From NCBI GenBank assembly GCA_006247105.1, contig CM016928.1, positions 310,001-374,000 of the forward strand: a stretch of 64,000 nt of DNA, in the 5' to 3' direction. Each line of letters opens with the position of its first letter. Within the stretch, counting starts at the first letter, position 1. The notes beneath the pieces are model-generated. The model was not told the origin of the DNA and did no database searches. It worked only from the letters and a program-made list of their open reading frames with translations. Position numbers and translations under genes: made by a program. Source of the stretch: Giardia muris. Lineage: Eukaryota; Fornicata; Diplomonadida; Hexamitidae. Positions 15,865 through 25,002 of this stretch are shown in pieces.

Positions 15865-18474
15865 ATGGCCGACTTCGAGGAGGCGTTGGAGGCGCTGCGG
15901 GGCGTCTACGGGGCGGCGGCCGTCCGGGAGGTGCTGGAGGGCCCCGCGTGCCGGCGGGGCTACCGGACGGTCCGGGTCCGGGTCCGGGCGCCCGAGGAGA
16001 GCCGGGTCGACGTCGACGGCTTCAGCGTCTTCGTCGCGGTCGCGGAGGGCCGGGCGCCGCGGGCCGCCGTCGCGGGAAAGGCGCTCCCGGCGTCCTTCGC
16101 GCAGGCGCTCGGGTCGCTCGTGACGGCCCGCGTCGCCGACGAGGGGCTCGTCCCCGCCCTCACGGCGCTCCGCGACGGCTACGACGCGTTCCTCCTCCGC
16201 CTCTGGCGCCACTTCGAGCGCTACCAGGCCTTCGACGGCCGCGCGACCGCCGTCCGCTACCACCTCGTCGAGCCCGCGCCCGAGAAGCCCGAGCCCGCGC
16301 CCGAAAGGCCCGTCTCCGCCGCCCCCGTCGCGCCCCCTGAGCCCGACGAGCCCGTTGAGGCCACCGCGCCCGCGGCACTCGCCACGCCCGCCGCGCCCGC
16401 CTACTCGAAGCCGACCATCGATGTGCGGGTGGGCGCGCGAGCGACGGCGACGGCGCGGAAGTTCCTGGCGGCGTCGGACTTCCGGACGCTGGACGAGCAC
16501 TACCGGCGGCTGTACGGGGACGCGGACGGGCTCCCGCCGGCCCTGCGGGAGGGCCTCCGGAGCGGGACGACGTTCTTCCGGGTCCCCGGGGCGGCGGGGA
16601 CAGAAGCGGGGACGACGGCGACGGAGGCAGCAGCAGCGGCGGCAGTGGTGGCAGCGGCGGCGGCCCCGCTGAACCGGAACCCGGCCTGGACGGAGGACGA
16701 CACGGCCGCCTTCGAGCGGGTCTTCGGAGCCCTGAACGAGGGCTGCGGCGGCGACTTCCTCCTGACGCGGCAGCTGCTCCGCCTGGGCCGCGGCTTCTTC
16801 GCGTGCGGCTTCGAGGTCGTCAGCGGGACGCGGGAGAAGGTCGTCGTCCGCTTCAACGTCCCGCTGGGCCTCCTCCCGCCCGAGGCCGCGGAGGAGCTGG
16901 GCTCGACGTTCCCCTCCGTCTGGCAGGCCGTCCGCGGGGTCAGAGAGGCCCACGTCCCGGTCCTCCTCAACATCCGCTGCGACATGCGCCGCCACATCCT
17001 CGTCAACGTCGACCCTGGCGGGAGCTTCCTGCGGAGCGTCCGGGCCGTCGCCTCCGACGAGCTCACCGCCGAGGCCGTCGTCCTCCTCGGGAAGGCGATC
17101 TCCACGGCCCTCCTCCGCTCCCCCTCGCTCACGCTCGAGAGGGCGGAGGGCGCGCACGACGCCGCACGCACCGCGCGCCTCGAGGCGCTCGTCGACGCGC
17201 TCCCCGAGCCGCTGAGCCGCCTCCCCGTCGTCGACGCCTGCGCGAGCTGCCCGGACCTCTTCGCCTGCTTTCACTCGGTCCTTCCGGCCGCCCTTCCGAC
17301 GCTCCTCGCCAGGTGCGCCGACGTCGCCGAGAAGCGCCGGGTCGCGCGCGTCCTCCGCGCGCTCGGCGCCGCGGAAGACGAGCCGGACGGCTCAGATGGC
17401 GGCTCGGACAGCGGCACCGACGGGCCGAGCGGCGCCTCTGACGGCCCGGACGCCTCGGACGAGTCGAGCGACGCCTCCGTCGTCGACGCCGCCTCCGTCA
17501 TCGCCGACGTCCCCCAGCTCGTCGACGGCTTCGCCCCGGCCGAGGCGCGGGGCCGCGGCCTCCGGATGCGCCTCCGCGGCTTCGTGCTCCACGGCGCCGT
17601 CCTCGTCCAGCTGGCCCGCCTGTCGCTCTCCGCCGTCTGCACCCGCTGCGCCCGCGTGAACGTCGTCGCGCTCGACCGCGCAGGCCCCGGGGACGAAAAC
17701 GCACTCGTCGGGGCCTGCGCCTGCGTCGGCTGCCGCGCGGCCCTCAGGCTCGCCGGGGACGCGCCCCCGTTCAACGAGGTCTCGGGCGCCGAGCCGCTCC
17801 TCTTCGAGGTCCACCAGGCGTGCGTCCCGGTCGGCTGGGCGGCCCCCGCGGCCGCGGCCATCCGCTGCCTCTGCGGGACGTGCGACGCCGTCTCCGAGCA
17901 CCGCCGCTGGCGCCGATTCGCCTCCCCCGGCACCCGCCTCGGCTCCTTCTGCCCGATGTGCTTCACCCGCTTCGAGCTCGCCCTCGCCGACGCCGAGTTC
18001 GTCCTCCCAAACGGCTCAACGCTCCCGTTGCCGCCGTCATCGTCGAAGGCGCCATTGAAAGCAGCCGGTTCCGGCGCTACCTCCGGCGCTGCTGGCGCCG
18101 CACTGCAAAGGCGCGAGCCCGGGCCGCTCCCGGACAACGGGGCCTGCAAGCACGCGAGGCACAGTCACCGCTGGTTCCGCTTCGAGTGCGGGCTGCTGTT
18201 CCCCTGCGACACGTGCCACGCCCAGGCGTGCTCCTGCGGGGAGGCCGTCGCCCGCCTGCAGGTTTGCGGCTTCTGCGGGGCGGAGGCCGCGGTCGGGCCG
18301 ACGTGCCCCGCGTGCAAGCGCGACGTTGTCCGCCGGCACTCCTCCCACTGGGAGGGCGGGGCGGGCTGCCGCGACCGGGCGGCGATGTCGCGGAAGGACG
18401 CTCGGAAGTACGCAGGCAGCGAGCTCAAGACGAAGTCGCACCGCGCGGAGCGGCGCGAAGCGTCGCGCCGCTAG
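15865..18474 (+). CDS. CHY zinc-finger protein with multiple cysteine clusters
   Basis: 869 residues. The C-terminal CHY zinc finger starts at Cys761: CKHARHSHRWFRFECG, then PCDTCHAQAC, CGFC and CPACKRDV, which is the C-K-H...W-F-R-F...PC..CH...CGFC...C..C order of the family. Two further cysteine groups lie upstream (CTRCARV...CACVGC and CLCGTC...CPMCF), which look like zinc ribbons. The first about 130 residues (FEEALEALRGVYG) may be an RWD-like domain, as in some fungal CHY proteins, but this is weak. The middle has acidic Ser/Asp-rich and Pro/Glu-repeat linkers. CHY domains occur in ubiquitin ligases (RCHY1) and in the mitochondrial zinc chaperone Hot13; no RING is seen here. The stop shares a CTAG with the convergent CFAP52 stop. 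Confidence 0.82.
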   Translation: MADFEEALEALRGVYGAAAVREVLEGPACRRGYRTVRVRVRAPEESRVDVDGFSVFVAVAEGRAPRAAVAGKALPASFAQALGSLVTARVADEGLVPALTALRDGYDAFLLRLWRHFERYQAFDGRATAVRYHLVEPAPEKPEPAPERPVSAAPVAPPEPDEPVEATAPAALATPAAPAYSKPTIDVRVGARATATARKFLAASDFRTLDEHYRRLYGDADGLPPALREGLRSGTTFFRVPGAAGTEAGTTATEAAAAAAVVAAAAAPLNRNPAWTEDDTAAFERVFGALNEGCGGDFLLTRQLLRLGRGFFACGFEVVSGTREKVVVRFNVPLGLLPPEAAEELGSTFPSVWQAVRGVREAHVPVLLNIRCDMRRHILVNVDPGGSFLRSVRAVASDELTAEAVVLLGKAISTALLRSPSLTLERAEGAHDAARTARLEALVDALPEPLSRLPVVDACASCPDLFACFHSVLPAALPTLLARCADVAEKRRVARVLRALGAAEDEPDGSDGGSDSGTDGPSGASDGPDASDESSDASVVDAASVIADVPQLVDGFAPAEARGRGLRMRLRGFVLHGAVLVQLARLSLSAVCTRCARVNVVALDRAGPGDENALVGACACVGCRAALRLAGDAPPFNEVSGAEPLLFEVHQACVPVGWAAPAAAAIRCLCGTCDAVSEHRRWRRFASPGTRLGSFCPMCFTRFELALADAEFVLPNGSTLPLPPSSSKAPLKAAGSGATSGAAGAALQRREPGPLPDNGACKHARHSHRWFRFECGLLFPCDTCHAQACSCGEAVARLQVCGFCGAEAAVGPTCPACKRDVVRRHSSHWEGGAGCRDRAAMSRKDARKYAGSELKTKSHRAERREASRR

Positions 18475-20825
18475 AGGCAGAAGGCGACGATGCTCCCGTC
18501 GTTCCCCGAGGCGACGGCGACCGCGTCGACGGTCGAGACGGCGATGCAGCGGACCTCTCCGAAAAGGACGTGGAGCTTCCGCTCGACCTCGCCCGAGTCG
18601 TAGTCGACGACGAGGACGTGCCCGTCGCGGAGCCCGACGAGGACCTTCGCCCTTCCTGCGCCCTCCGCGCCGCCGTCCTCCTCGTACAGGTAGCAGGCGG
18701 TCGCGGGGAGCGGCAGGGGCAGCGCGCGCGCGATACTCCCGTTCGCCCGCCCGCACTGCAGCCACAGCATCCCGCCGGTCCCGCAGCAAACGACCTGTGA
18801 ACCGTCACGCAGCTCCCAGCCGCCCGCCAGCCCGCCCTCAGCCCGGCTCGCCCAGGACAGCTCGAGCTTGACGGGCTCGTGCTGGAGCGCGTCCTGCTTG
18901 TTGAAGATCTGCCCGTGGGTCAGGCGGAAGAGCTGGACCATTCCGCTCGAGCACGTCGTGACGAGCTCCTCGTCCCCGTTGTCCAGGACGAAGGTCCTGC
19001 ATGACGTGATCGCCCCCTTGTGCCCCTTCTGGACCTGGACGAGCCTCTGGAACGTGTCCCGGACCTCCCAGAGGCACACGCGACCGTCACGCCCGCCCGA
19101 GACGAGATACGCGCCACCACGGCACTGTGCGACGGCCGTCACGCCGTCCTCGTGCGCCTTCTCGGCGACCCACAAAGCCCTCCCCGTCTGGGGCGCATGT
19201 GAACGGATTGCCCCGTCGGACCAGCCCGAGACCAGCTGGCAGCCGTCCTCCGAGACGATGACGGAAAGCGCCCGAACGCCCGGGACGGAGACCCGGACGA
19301 GCTCGCGCCCGGTGACGAGCGACCAGACGGAGACGAAGCTCCCGCACGCCGATGCGCAGACCCGAGCGCAGTCGTAGGGAAACGCGACGCAGCTCGTCCC
19401 CAGCGGCGTCGTGATCGCGGGCGGGGCCGTCTGCAGCAGCCGGGACTCGAGCGTGCTCTTGTTAACCCGGCAGAAGCAGTTCGGGCCGAGCGCCAGGGCG
19501 TACTCGGACGCCCCCGACGCCGCGACCGCGAGGCAGGCGACCCCGTTTGCGACCGCGTTGACGACCGCGAGGTGGCCGTCACCCGCCGCCGCCTCCTTGT
19601 CGCCCGCCGCCGCCGAGACGGCCGCCGTCTTCGAGCTGGAAACCGCCGACGTCGCCGCGCTCGTGAACGCCGCAGAGGCTGAGACGACCTGCGTGTCTCC
19701 CGGGAGGTCGTTGACGGCGACAGGGGCCATCGTGTCTGCGCGGACGAGGTAGACCTTCGAGGCGCTCGTGGAGACCAGGAGGTTTCCGCAGCCGTTCGGG
19801 ACGATCGCCGTTACGGCGCCCGGGAATGGTTTCTTCGCGGGGACGACCTGGGTCGCCACCCGGCGCCCGGGGTCGATCTTGATGACGTCTCCGGACTCCG
19901 TCCCGGCGTAGAGGAGCCCGTCAAGCTCTCTGAAGCAGTTGATCTTCCGGCGGAGCGGGAGGCGCACGGGGTTGTCATGGAAGACCCTTCCGGCCAAGTC
20001 CAGGTCGCAGAAGCAAAGGAAATCCTCGCCTCCTAGGACGATCCCCCCGCTCTCTAGGACAATGATGGCCGTCGGTGGCCGGTTCGACTGGATCTTCAGC
20101 CCCGCGAACGCCTTGTAGGGGGCGTAGCCGGAGGCCTCGTCAAGTGAGTGCGCGATGATCCATCCGTCCTCCCCGAGCGAGACGAACCAGGCCTCGTCGG
20201 GGCTGATTGCGACGTCGATGATCGACGTCTTGTGCTGGGTGATCAGGGCGAGCGCCTTCCGCGTTGCGGTGTCCCAGACGATCAACTCCGGGACGAAGCC
20301 GTAGTTCGTCACGGTCCCGCTGACCAGGTACTTCCCCGAGCCCGAGAGCGCGAGGCAGGAGATATCCTGCGTGTGCCCCGCGACGAGCGTCGGACGCACG
20401 AAGTTCCCGGGGCTCATCACGTTCGTGTCCGTAATCTGGGTCGAGTTCCCGTTGAGTCCGCCTGGTCCGCTGTCCTTGACGGGGGCGCCTCGCCTCTTGC
20501 TGGGGATGTAGCCCGTAGACCCTTCAACCGTCGAGCCGAGGTAGTCGTTCGTTTGCCCGCCGAGGGCGCGTTGCCGTGGTGCCGTGTAGCCGCCCCCGGT
20601 CCGCCGCGTCGGAGCCCCCCCGTGCCCGCCGCGCTCGTTCCCGAGGTTGCGCACTTCGCGCTCCTGGATCCGGTTGAAGGCGACGTGGCTCCCGGCGGCG
20701 TAGATGAACTCCTCGCCGTCGGGCATGACGCAGAGCCCCCGCAGCAGGTGCCCGGAGAAGCCGATGAAGGCCGCATACGCCAGGTCCGGGACGTCGTCGA
20801 AGCCTTCGAGCGCTACCTGGGACAT
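18471..20825 (-). CDS. CFAP52: CFAP52 / WDR16, axonemal WD40 inner protein
   Basis: 784 residues with tandem WD40 propellers. AAFIGFSGHLLRGLCVMPDGEEFIYAAG matches the family start (VIGFNGHV..GL..HPD....IYPLG). HTQDISCLALSGSGKYLVSG and DEAWFVSLGEDGWII follow, then the late GCQLVSGWSDGAIRSHAPQTGRALWV (family SAWNDGKIRAFAPETGRLMYV), KAHEDGVTAVAQ and the HKGAITSCR blade. Human CFAP52 is about 620 residues. The extra length here comes from an Arg/Gly/Thr-rich insert at about residues 60-150 between blades 1 and 2 and an Ala/Ser loop mid-protein. It is a microtubule inner protein of motile cilia. The Met at 20825 precedes SQVALEGFDDV; longer upstream extension is arginine-rich noise. Confidence 0.92.
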   Translation of the reverse strand: MSQVALEGFDDVPDLAYAAFIGFSGHLLRGLCVMPDGEEFIYAAGSHVAFNRIQEREVRNLGNERGGHGGAPTRRTGGGYTAPRQRALGGQTNDYLGSTVEGSTGYIPSKRRGAPVKDSGPGGLNGNSTQITDTNVMSPGNFVRPTLVAGHTQDISCLALSGSGKYLVSGTVTNYGFVPELIVWDTATRKALALITQHKTSIIDVAISPDEAWFVSLGEDGWIIAHSLDEASGYAPYKAFAGLKIQSNRPPTAIIVLESGGIVLGGEDFLCFCDLDLAGRVFHDNPVRLPLRRKINCFRELDGLLYAGTESGDVIKIDPGRRVATQVVPAKKPFPGAVTAIVPNGCGNLLVSTSASKVYLVRADTMAPVAVNDLPGDTQVVSASAAFTSAATSAVSSSKTAAVSAAAGDKEAAAGDGHLAVVNAVANGVACLAVAASGASEYALALGPNCFCRVNKSTLESRLLQTAPPAITTPLGTSCVAFPYDCARVCASACGSFVSVWSLVTGRELVRVSVPGVRALSVIVSEDGCQLVSGWSDGAIRSHAPQTGRALWVAEKAHEDGVTAVAQCRGGAYLVSGGRDGRVCLWEVRDTFQRLVQVQKGHKGAITSCRTFVLDNGDEELVTTCSSGMVQLFRLTHGQIFNKQDALQHEPVKLELSWASRAEGGLAGGWELRDGSQVVCCGTGGMLWLQCGRANGSIARALPLPLPATACYLYEEDGGAEGAGRAKVLVGLRDGHVLVVDYDSGEVERKLHVLFGEVRCIAVSTVDAVAVASGNDGSIVAFCL

Positions 20826-20863
20826 CCTCCTCCAATCTTTTTTTCCGGAATTTAGCCCACCCC

Positions 20864-21466
20864 TCAGACGAGCTCGGCGTCTGCGAGGCGCTCGACGGCG
20901 TAGCGGCCGCGGAGCGCGGTCAGGATCGGGACGCCTGGGAGCCGACGGAGTCGCTGCTTCAGCTCGACGTCGTTCGTCGCGACGATGTAGCACTGGGACG
21001 CCCTCGCGCGCTCGTAGAGGCAGTCGTCCGCGTAGCCGATGTTCTCGTGGTCGCAGCGCAGGCGTCGGACGCGCGGATCCTTCGTCAGGCGGAGGGCGAC
21101 GGAGAAGCGTCTCCCATGCCTCTCCAGCTCTTGAATGACGCAATCCGTGACGTACGGCGTCGCCTTCGCCACCAGGCAGTCGATCATCCCGTTGATGAGG
21201 TCGATTCGCAGGCGGACGGTGAAGTTGAGGAAGGACGTGTCGACGAGGACGTGGTACGGCGGCCCCAGGTTCGGGTTGTACTCGAGAAAGCGTTCCGCGG
21301 ATAGCCGCTCCTCCACCAGGGGCGCCAGGTGCCCCCCCTCCTTCTCCTTCTCCTTCTCTTTCTCCCTCTTCTCCTTTGCCTCCTCCTGGAAGCGGGTCCG
21401 CGCGTCAGTCGCCTTGATTCCGCGGAAGTGCTCCTGCAGCTTCCGAAGCCGGTTCGCCTTCGTCAT
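20864..21466 (-). CDS. FCF1: FCF1 / UTP24, PIN-domain rRNA-processing nuclease
   Basis: 200 residues, the full usual length. It cleaves pre-rRNA near the 5' end of 18S within the SSU processome. The N-terminal RLRKLQEHF basic helix and a Lys/Glu run precede the PIN domain. Catalytic acids are visible: Asp76 in HVLVDTSFLNF, Asp108/Glu113 in TDCVIQELE, the CDHENIGYADDC segment near 138-149, and Asp166 in VATNDVELKQRLR. The C-terminal LRGRYAVERL fits the family. Its ATG overlaps the stop of the upstream AAA gene (ATGA at 21463-21466), so its promoter must lie within that gene's last codons, where an AAAAAA tract sits directly before the start. Confidence 0.94.
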   Translation of the reverse strand: MTKANRLRKLQEHFRGIKATDARTRFQEEAKEKREKEKEKEKEGGHLAPLVEERLSAERFLEYNPNLGPPYHVLVDTSFLNFTVRLRIDLINGMIDCLVAKATPYVTDCVIQELERHGRRFSVALRLTKDPRVRRLRCDHENIGYADDCLYERARASQCYIVATNDVELKQRLRRLPGVPILTALRGRYAVERLADAELV

Positions 21467-23694
21467 GTTTTTTCCCTCCTTTCCAGGGCATTCTTCAAGG
21501 CCTCTGCGACACCCATCCCGGCCGAGACGAGGCGGAGGACGGTCGACAGCGCCCCGAGGGTGATCTGGCCGTCCCGTCCATCCGCCCCGGCCTCCGCACG
21601 CCTGACCAGCGCCTCTCGGACCGCCCCGGCGCATTCGGACCCGATCCGGTAATGTCTCGATAGCTCCGACCAAAGCTGGTCGTCATCCCGAAGACGATCG
21701 AGGTGGATGGGCGGGAGGGCGAGTGTGTGGTCGATACGGCCCGGCCTCCTCAGGGCCGGGTCGATGCGCTCGGGCGCTGACGTCAGCGCCAAGACGGTCA
21801 CGTGGCCGCTGTTCGACGTCGCCAGCCCATCCATCTCGACCAGCAGGGTCGCCAGGACGCCTGTGGCGCTCGTCGTCTCCCTTTCGCCTCTTTTCCCACC
21901 CGTCAGCACGTCGTAATCGTCAAGGACTAAGACGGCTGGGGAATGACTCCGCGCCTCTTGAAAGGCGCGGCGGACGTTTGCCTCCGACTGCCCGACGAAC
22001 ATGCTGAACAGTGACGAGCACTTTAACTCGAAGAAGTGAATGCGCGGGTATAGCATCTTGGCGAGCGTCTGGACCAGGACGGTCTTCCCGGTCCCCGAGG
22101 CTCCCACGAGCAAAATCCCCCCGCGATTGCGCCCCTGTGGACTCAACACTTGTGTCAGTCGTGGATGTTGAAGCGGAAACAGGACCAAATTCTGGATTTT
22201 GGCGGCGGCCTCGGAGTGGATCATCGGGTAGTCGACTCCCGATGGCTGTAGCATGCATGACCGTAACACGTTCGACTCCGATGTCACCTTCCGTCGCAAC
22301 AGACACCCGACATGCTCGACTATCTCAACGGCCCTTTCCCTCGAGGAAGAGGACCCCGCACTTTTTTTTCCTTTCTCTCCTCCGAGGTTTCCCGGCTCCG
22401 TTACGAACTCCCTTTCCAGTTGGCTAAGAAGAAAAAAAATCTCGGGGACTGAAAACCCGCCGACCCGGTGTAGGATCTCGGCTCGAACATCGCAATTTAG
22501 CCACGGCGCGACGGCGTCGACGCACTCCACCTTCTCTTCATACGTCGGATGGTTCAGAAACAGGTCGGCTTCCATCCTACGTGGCCTTCGTAGAGCCGGG
22601 TCGACCGACGAGCTATCAGACGCTATCCCAATCACCCTGGGCAGGTCAAAGCCCCGTGCCCCATCCAGGAGGCTCAGGAAGTGGCTTGTCAGCATGTGCT
22701 GCTCGGGCGTTGCAAGGTCCGTTCGCTTGACAAAGAGCATGTCGAACCCCGTAATGACCCAAAAGTCATATCCGGTGGCCTTCAAGGCGATCGTCTCCAA
22801 TCTTCTGAGCCGTGCATCGTGCGTGACCCCTTCGGACGGCATGTTTGGCTCTCTTTTGGCCATGAACGGATATGAAAGCCGTAACAAATGGTCTTCGTAC
22901 CGTTGATAGTACGCCAGCGCCCTCAGAAAGGCGTAGTCGGTGCTCTTTTCGGCCTTCCCGCAGTCTCCCACGTCCAATGATACGGCATCGGACAGGATGT
23001 CCAACGAGGTTGTGACCAGCAAACTCCTCTTCAGGCTCGTACAGACCTCCCTGACGAGCGTTAAGGCGCCATTCCCGGACCTCCCCTCGATGAGGACGTT
23101 ATTGACGTGAGAGGAGGACAGATACTGCTTCAGTCGCTCTTTGACCTCGGCATTCCCATACCAACGCCTTTTCGACGCCTCCACGGCGCGTTTGGCACTG
23201 ATGGACGTGCTTCCGGGCCCTTCGATGACGTTGGCCTCAAAGCTGATGAAGAGAAGGGAGATTGAGTGTGTGATGGCAGGGAGATATGGCATCCCCTCCA
23301 GAAGACTAAGCAGGACGGATACCAGATGCTTCTGGACATCCTCTGAGAGGCGTAGCGATAGGGACAGCGAGAGGGAGGCCGTGGAGGCGGAGAAACGTTT
23401 CCCCTCTATCATTGGAGTTATCTTCAGCTTCTTATTGTTCTGATCGTTTTGGCTGCTCTGATCACCTTGCCCATCTTGGTGGCCATTGGGGCCTTCAATC
23501 GCGACTCCGAGGCCGAAGCTAAGGGAAAGGACGGGGGAGACACGAACCACGCAGAGGTATGTTTTTCCGGCCCAATCGACCCTGACGACATCCCCATGTG
23601 CCACGGAGACATCCAGGCACGCCAACGCCGCCGCGGGGGCCTCGAGGAACCAGCTGAACGCCTGCGGCGCCGCCGTCGCAACCCAGTTCTCCAT
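21463..23694 (-). CDS. Tandem AAA ATPase with inactive first module
   Basis: 743 residues, Cdc48/AFG2/Pex1-6-like arrangement. The second AAA module has Walker A GASGTGKT (residues 531-538), Walker B VLVLDDYD with Asp593 where the catalytic Glu is usual, sensor-1 ALTSAPERID and the arginine-finger segment DPALRRPGRID. The first module keeps the fold markers (FLSLLDGARG, DPALRRPRRMEADLFLNHP), but its Walker A reads GRSGNGAL (204-211), lacking the Lys and Thr. It also has FDML in place of Walker B. The first about 160 residues have no recognised fold, where relatives have an N-domain. Type II AAA proteins remodel complexes in ribosome maturation or organelle import; which one is uncertain. The ATG abuts the upstream gene's TAA with no spacer. 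Confidence 0.8.
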   Translation of the reverse strand: MENWVATAAPQAFSWFLEAPAAALACLDVSVAHGDVVRVDWAGKTYLCVVRVSPVLSLSFGLGVAIEGPNGHQDGQGDQSSQNDQNNKKLKITPMIEGKRFSASTASLSLSLSLRLSEDVQKHLVSVLLSLLEGMPYLPAITHSISLLFISFEANVIEGPGSTSISAKRAVEASKRRWYGNAEVKERLKQYLSSSHVNNVLIEGRSGNGALTLVREVCTSLKRSLLVTTSLDILSDAVSLDVGDCGKAEKSTDYAFLRALAYYQRYEDHLLRLSYPFMAKREPNMPSEGVTHDARLRRLETIALKATGYDFWVITGFDMLFVKRTDLATPEQHMLTSHFLSLLDGARGFDLPRVIGIASDSSSVDPALRRPRRMEADLFLNHPTYEEKVECVDAVAPWLNCDVRAEILHRVGGFSVPEIFFLLSQLEREFVTEPGNLGGEKGKKSAGSSSSRERAVEIVEHVGCLLRRKVTSESNVLRSCMLQPSGVDYPMIHSEAAAKIQNLVLFPLQHPRLTQVLSPQGRNRGGILLVGASGTGKTVLVQTLAKMLYPRIHFFELKCSSLFSMFVGQSEANVRRAFQEARSHSPAVLVLDDYDVLTGGKRGERETTSATGVLATLLVEMDGLATSNSGHVTVLALTSAPERIDPALRRPGRIDHTLALPPIHLDRLRDDDQLWSELSRHYRIGSECAGAVREALVRRAEAGADGRDGQITLGALSTVLRLVSAGMGVAEALKNALERREKT

Positions 23695-25002
23695 TTATCT
23701 CCCGGGACCGCGGGTCCGGCCCGTTGTCGTTCTACTCCCTCCTGCGCGCCTCGTCGTGGTGGGCGTCCGCTTCCCGGAGGTTGGGCGCGTCTTTAGCCCT
23801 ACTCCGGCCTCAGCCTCACAGCTGGAGTCTGCGAGCTTCTGACTACTAGGCTCGTCCCCGGCCGTCACCTTATCGAGAGCGTCTGCAAGAAGCGCGCGGA
23901 TCTTGGCGGTGAGGTGCTCCTCGTCAAGCAGGTTCGTATCCCGTGCCGCGTTCCTGACGACCGGGATCGCCACCGGGATGCAAGGCGGTTCCAATGGACG
24001 GAACTGGGCGTAGCCGTGCTGGGCAGCGTCTCCGCCGCGCTTGGGGCTCGTCGCCGTCTCCATCGTCGTCGCGAGTGTGATTGCGTCTGTGGAGCTACGG
24101 GTGAGGTATGGGACGCCCTGGCCCTTCTGGAGCTCTGCGACGGCCGACCTGAGCCTTTGGACGGCCTCCTTGAGCGTGTGGAGCTCCGAGGCGACCGTCC
24201 CTGTTGCCAGGCGGACGTCGTCAACGTTCCCGTGGACGAACGCTTTGATCTCCCGCAGGAGAATCGGAAGGAACTCGTCAAGGGCGTCCTCGAGGAGACC
24301 GCGGAGGAGCTGCCGCGAGGGCACCGCGAGCTGCTGCTGTTGGCGCTGCTGGTGGCGCTGCAGGGCAGCGTCGGTCGCGAGTGTGCGGTCAGACGTCCGC
24401 GCGAGCTCTGACCGGAGCTTCTGGAGGGCGGCGTCGAAGTCCATGCGCAACGTGTCGAGGCTATCACGTAACTCGTCTATGCGGGCGCTCAGAGTCGAGT
24501 CCGTGGCAACCAGCGCGCTCACCCGGAGCGTGTGGAACCTCTTTTCGAGGTCCTTGACGGCCCGTTGGAGATCCTCGAGGGCCGAGGAGGACTGTGACGC
24601 CTGGGAGGCGGTCAAGGAGGGCTCCTGACGCCGCACCCCGCGAGAGGACTGGAGCGTATCAAGGCCATCTAGACGCGTGCGGAGGTCGGCGACGAGCCGC
24701 GTCGTCTTCTGGGCGCTCTGGTCCATCGCCTCCTGCGTCAGGTTCAGTAGGCGCGCCTGATTGAGGAGACGCTCCTCGTGGAGGGAGAGCGTCCCCTGGA
24801 GACCTTCGACCTTCTCCGCGAGGAGCTTCGCCAAGTCCGCCGTGACGGAGATCTTATCGAGCTGGCCTTCAAGAAAGCCGATGTACGTGTCGCGCTCCTT
24901 CCCCTTTGCGGGGCCCGCGGGCGCCGGGGTGGGCGTCTTCGGGGCCTCCGCGCCGAGGGAGCGGCGGAGGAGCTCGCGTTCGAAGGCGCGGGCGTAGCTC
25001 AT
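23695..25002 (-). CDS. Coiled-coil protein, unknown
   Basis: 435 residues. Residues about 40-230 are heptad-rich (for example LAKLLAEKVEGLQGTLSLHEERLL), with a glutamine run (HQQRQQQQL) near 215. A second helical stretch follows to about 290 and the C-terminus is Thr/Arg/Gly-rich and probably disordered. No family is recognised; structural proteins of the flagellar or basal-body cytoskeleton often look like this. The stop TAA is immediately followed by the next gene's ATG (TAAATG). The start is preceded by GGCGAAAATCCGGGTTTTGGG, a variant of the local promoter motif. Confidence 0.8.
   Translation of the reverse strand: MSYARAFERELLRRSLGAEAPKTPTPAPAGPAKGKERDTYIGFLEGQLDKISVTADLAKLLAEKVEGLQGTLSLHEERLLNQARLLNLTQEAMDQSAQKTTRLVADLRTRLDGLDTLQSSRGVRRQEPSLTASQASQSSSALEDLQRAVKDLEKRFHTLRVSALVATDSTLSARIDELRDSLDTLRMDFDAALQKLRSELARTSDRTLATDAALQRHQQRQQQQLAVPSRQLLRGLLEDALDEFLPILLREIKAFVHGNVDDVRLATGTVASELHTLKEAVQRLRSAVAELQKGQGVPYLTRSSTDAITLATTMETATSPKRGGDAAQHGYAQFRPLEPPCIPVAIPVVRNAARDTNLLDEEHLTAKIRALLADALDKVTAGDEPSSQKLADSSCEAEAGVGLKTRPTSGKRTPTTTRRAGGSRTTTGRTRGPGR

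Noticed and set aside
1..25000. Horizontal transfer or contamination as the cause of high GC
   Set aside because: Genes here are eukaryotic core or ciliary genes (CFAP161, CFAP52, PIG-M, B55, FCF1) with the same compact arrangement as the right half.
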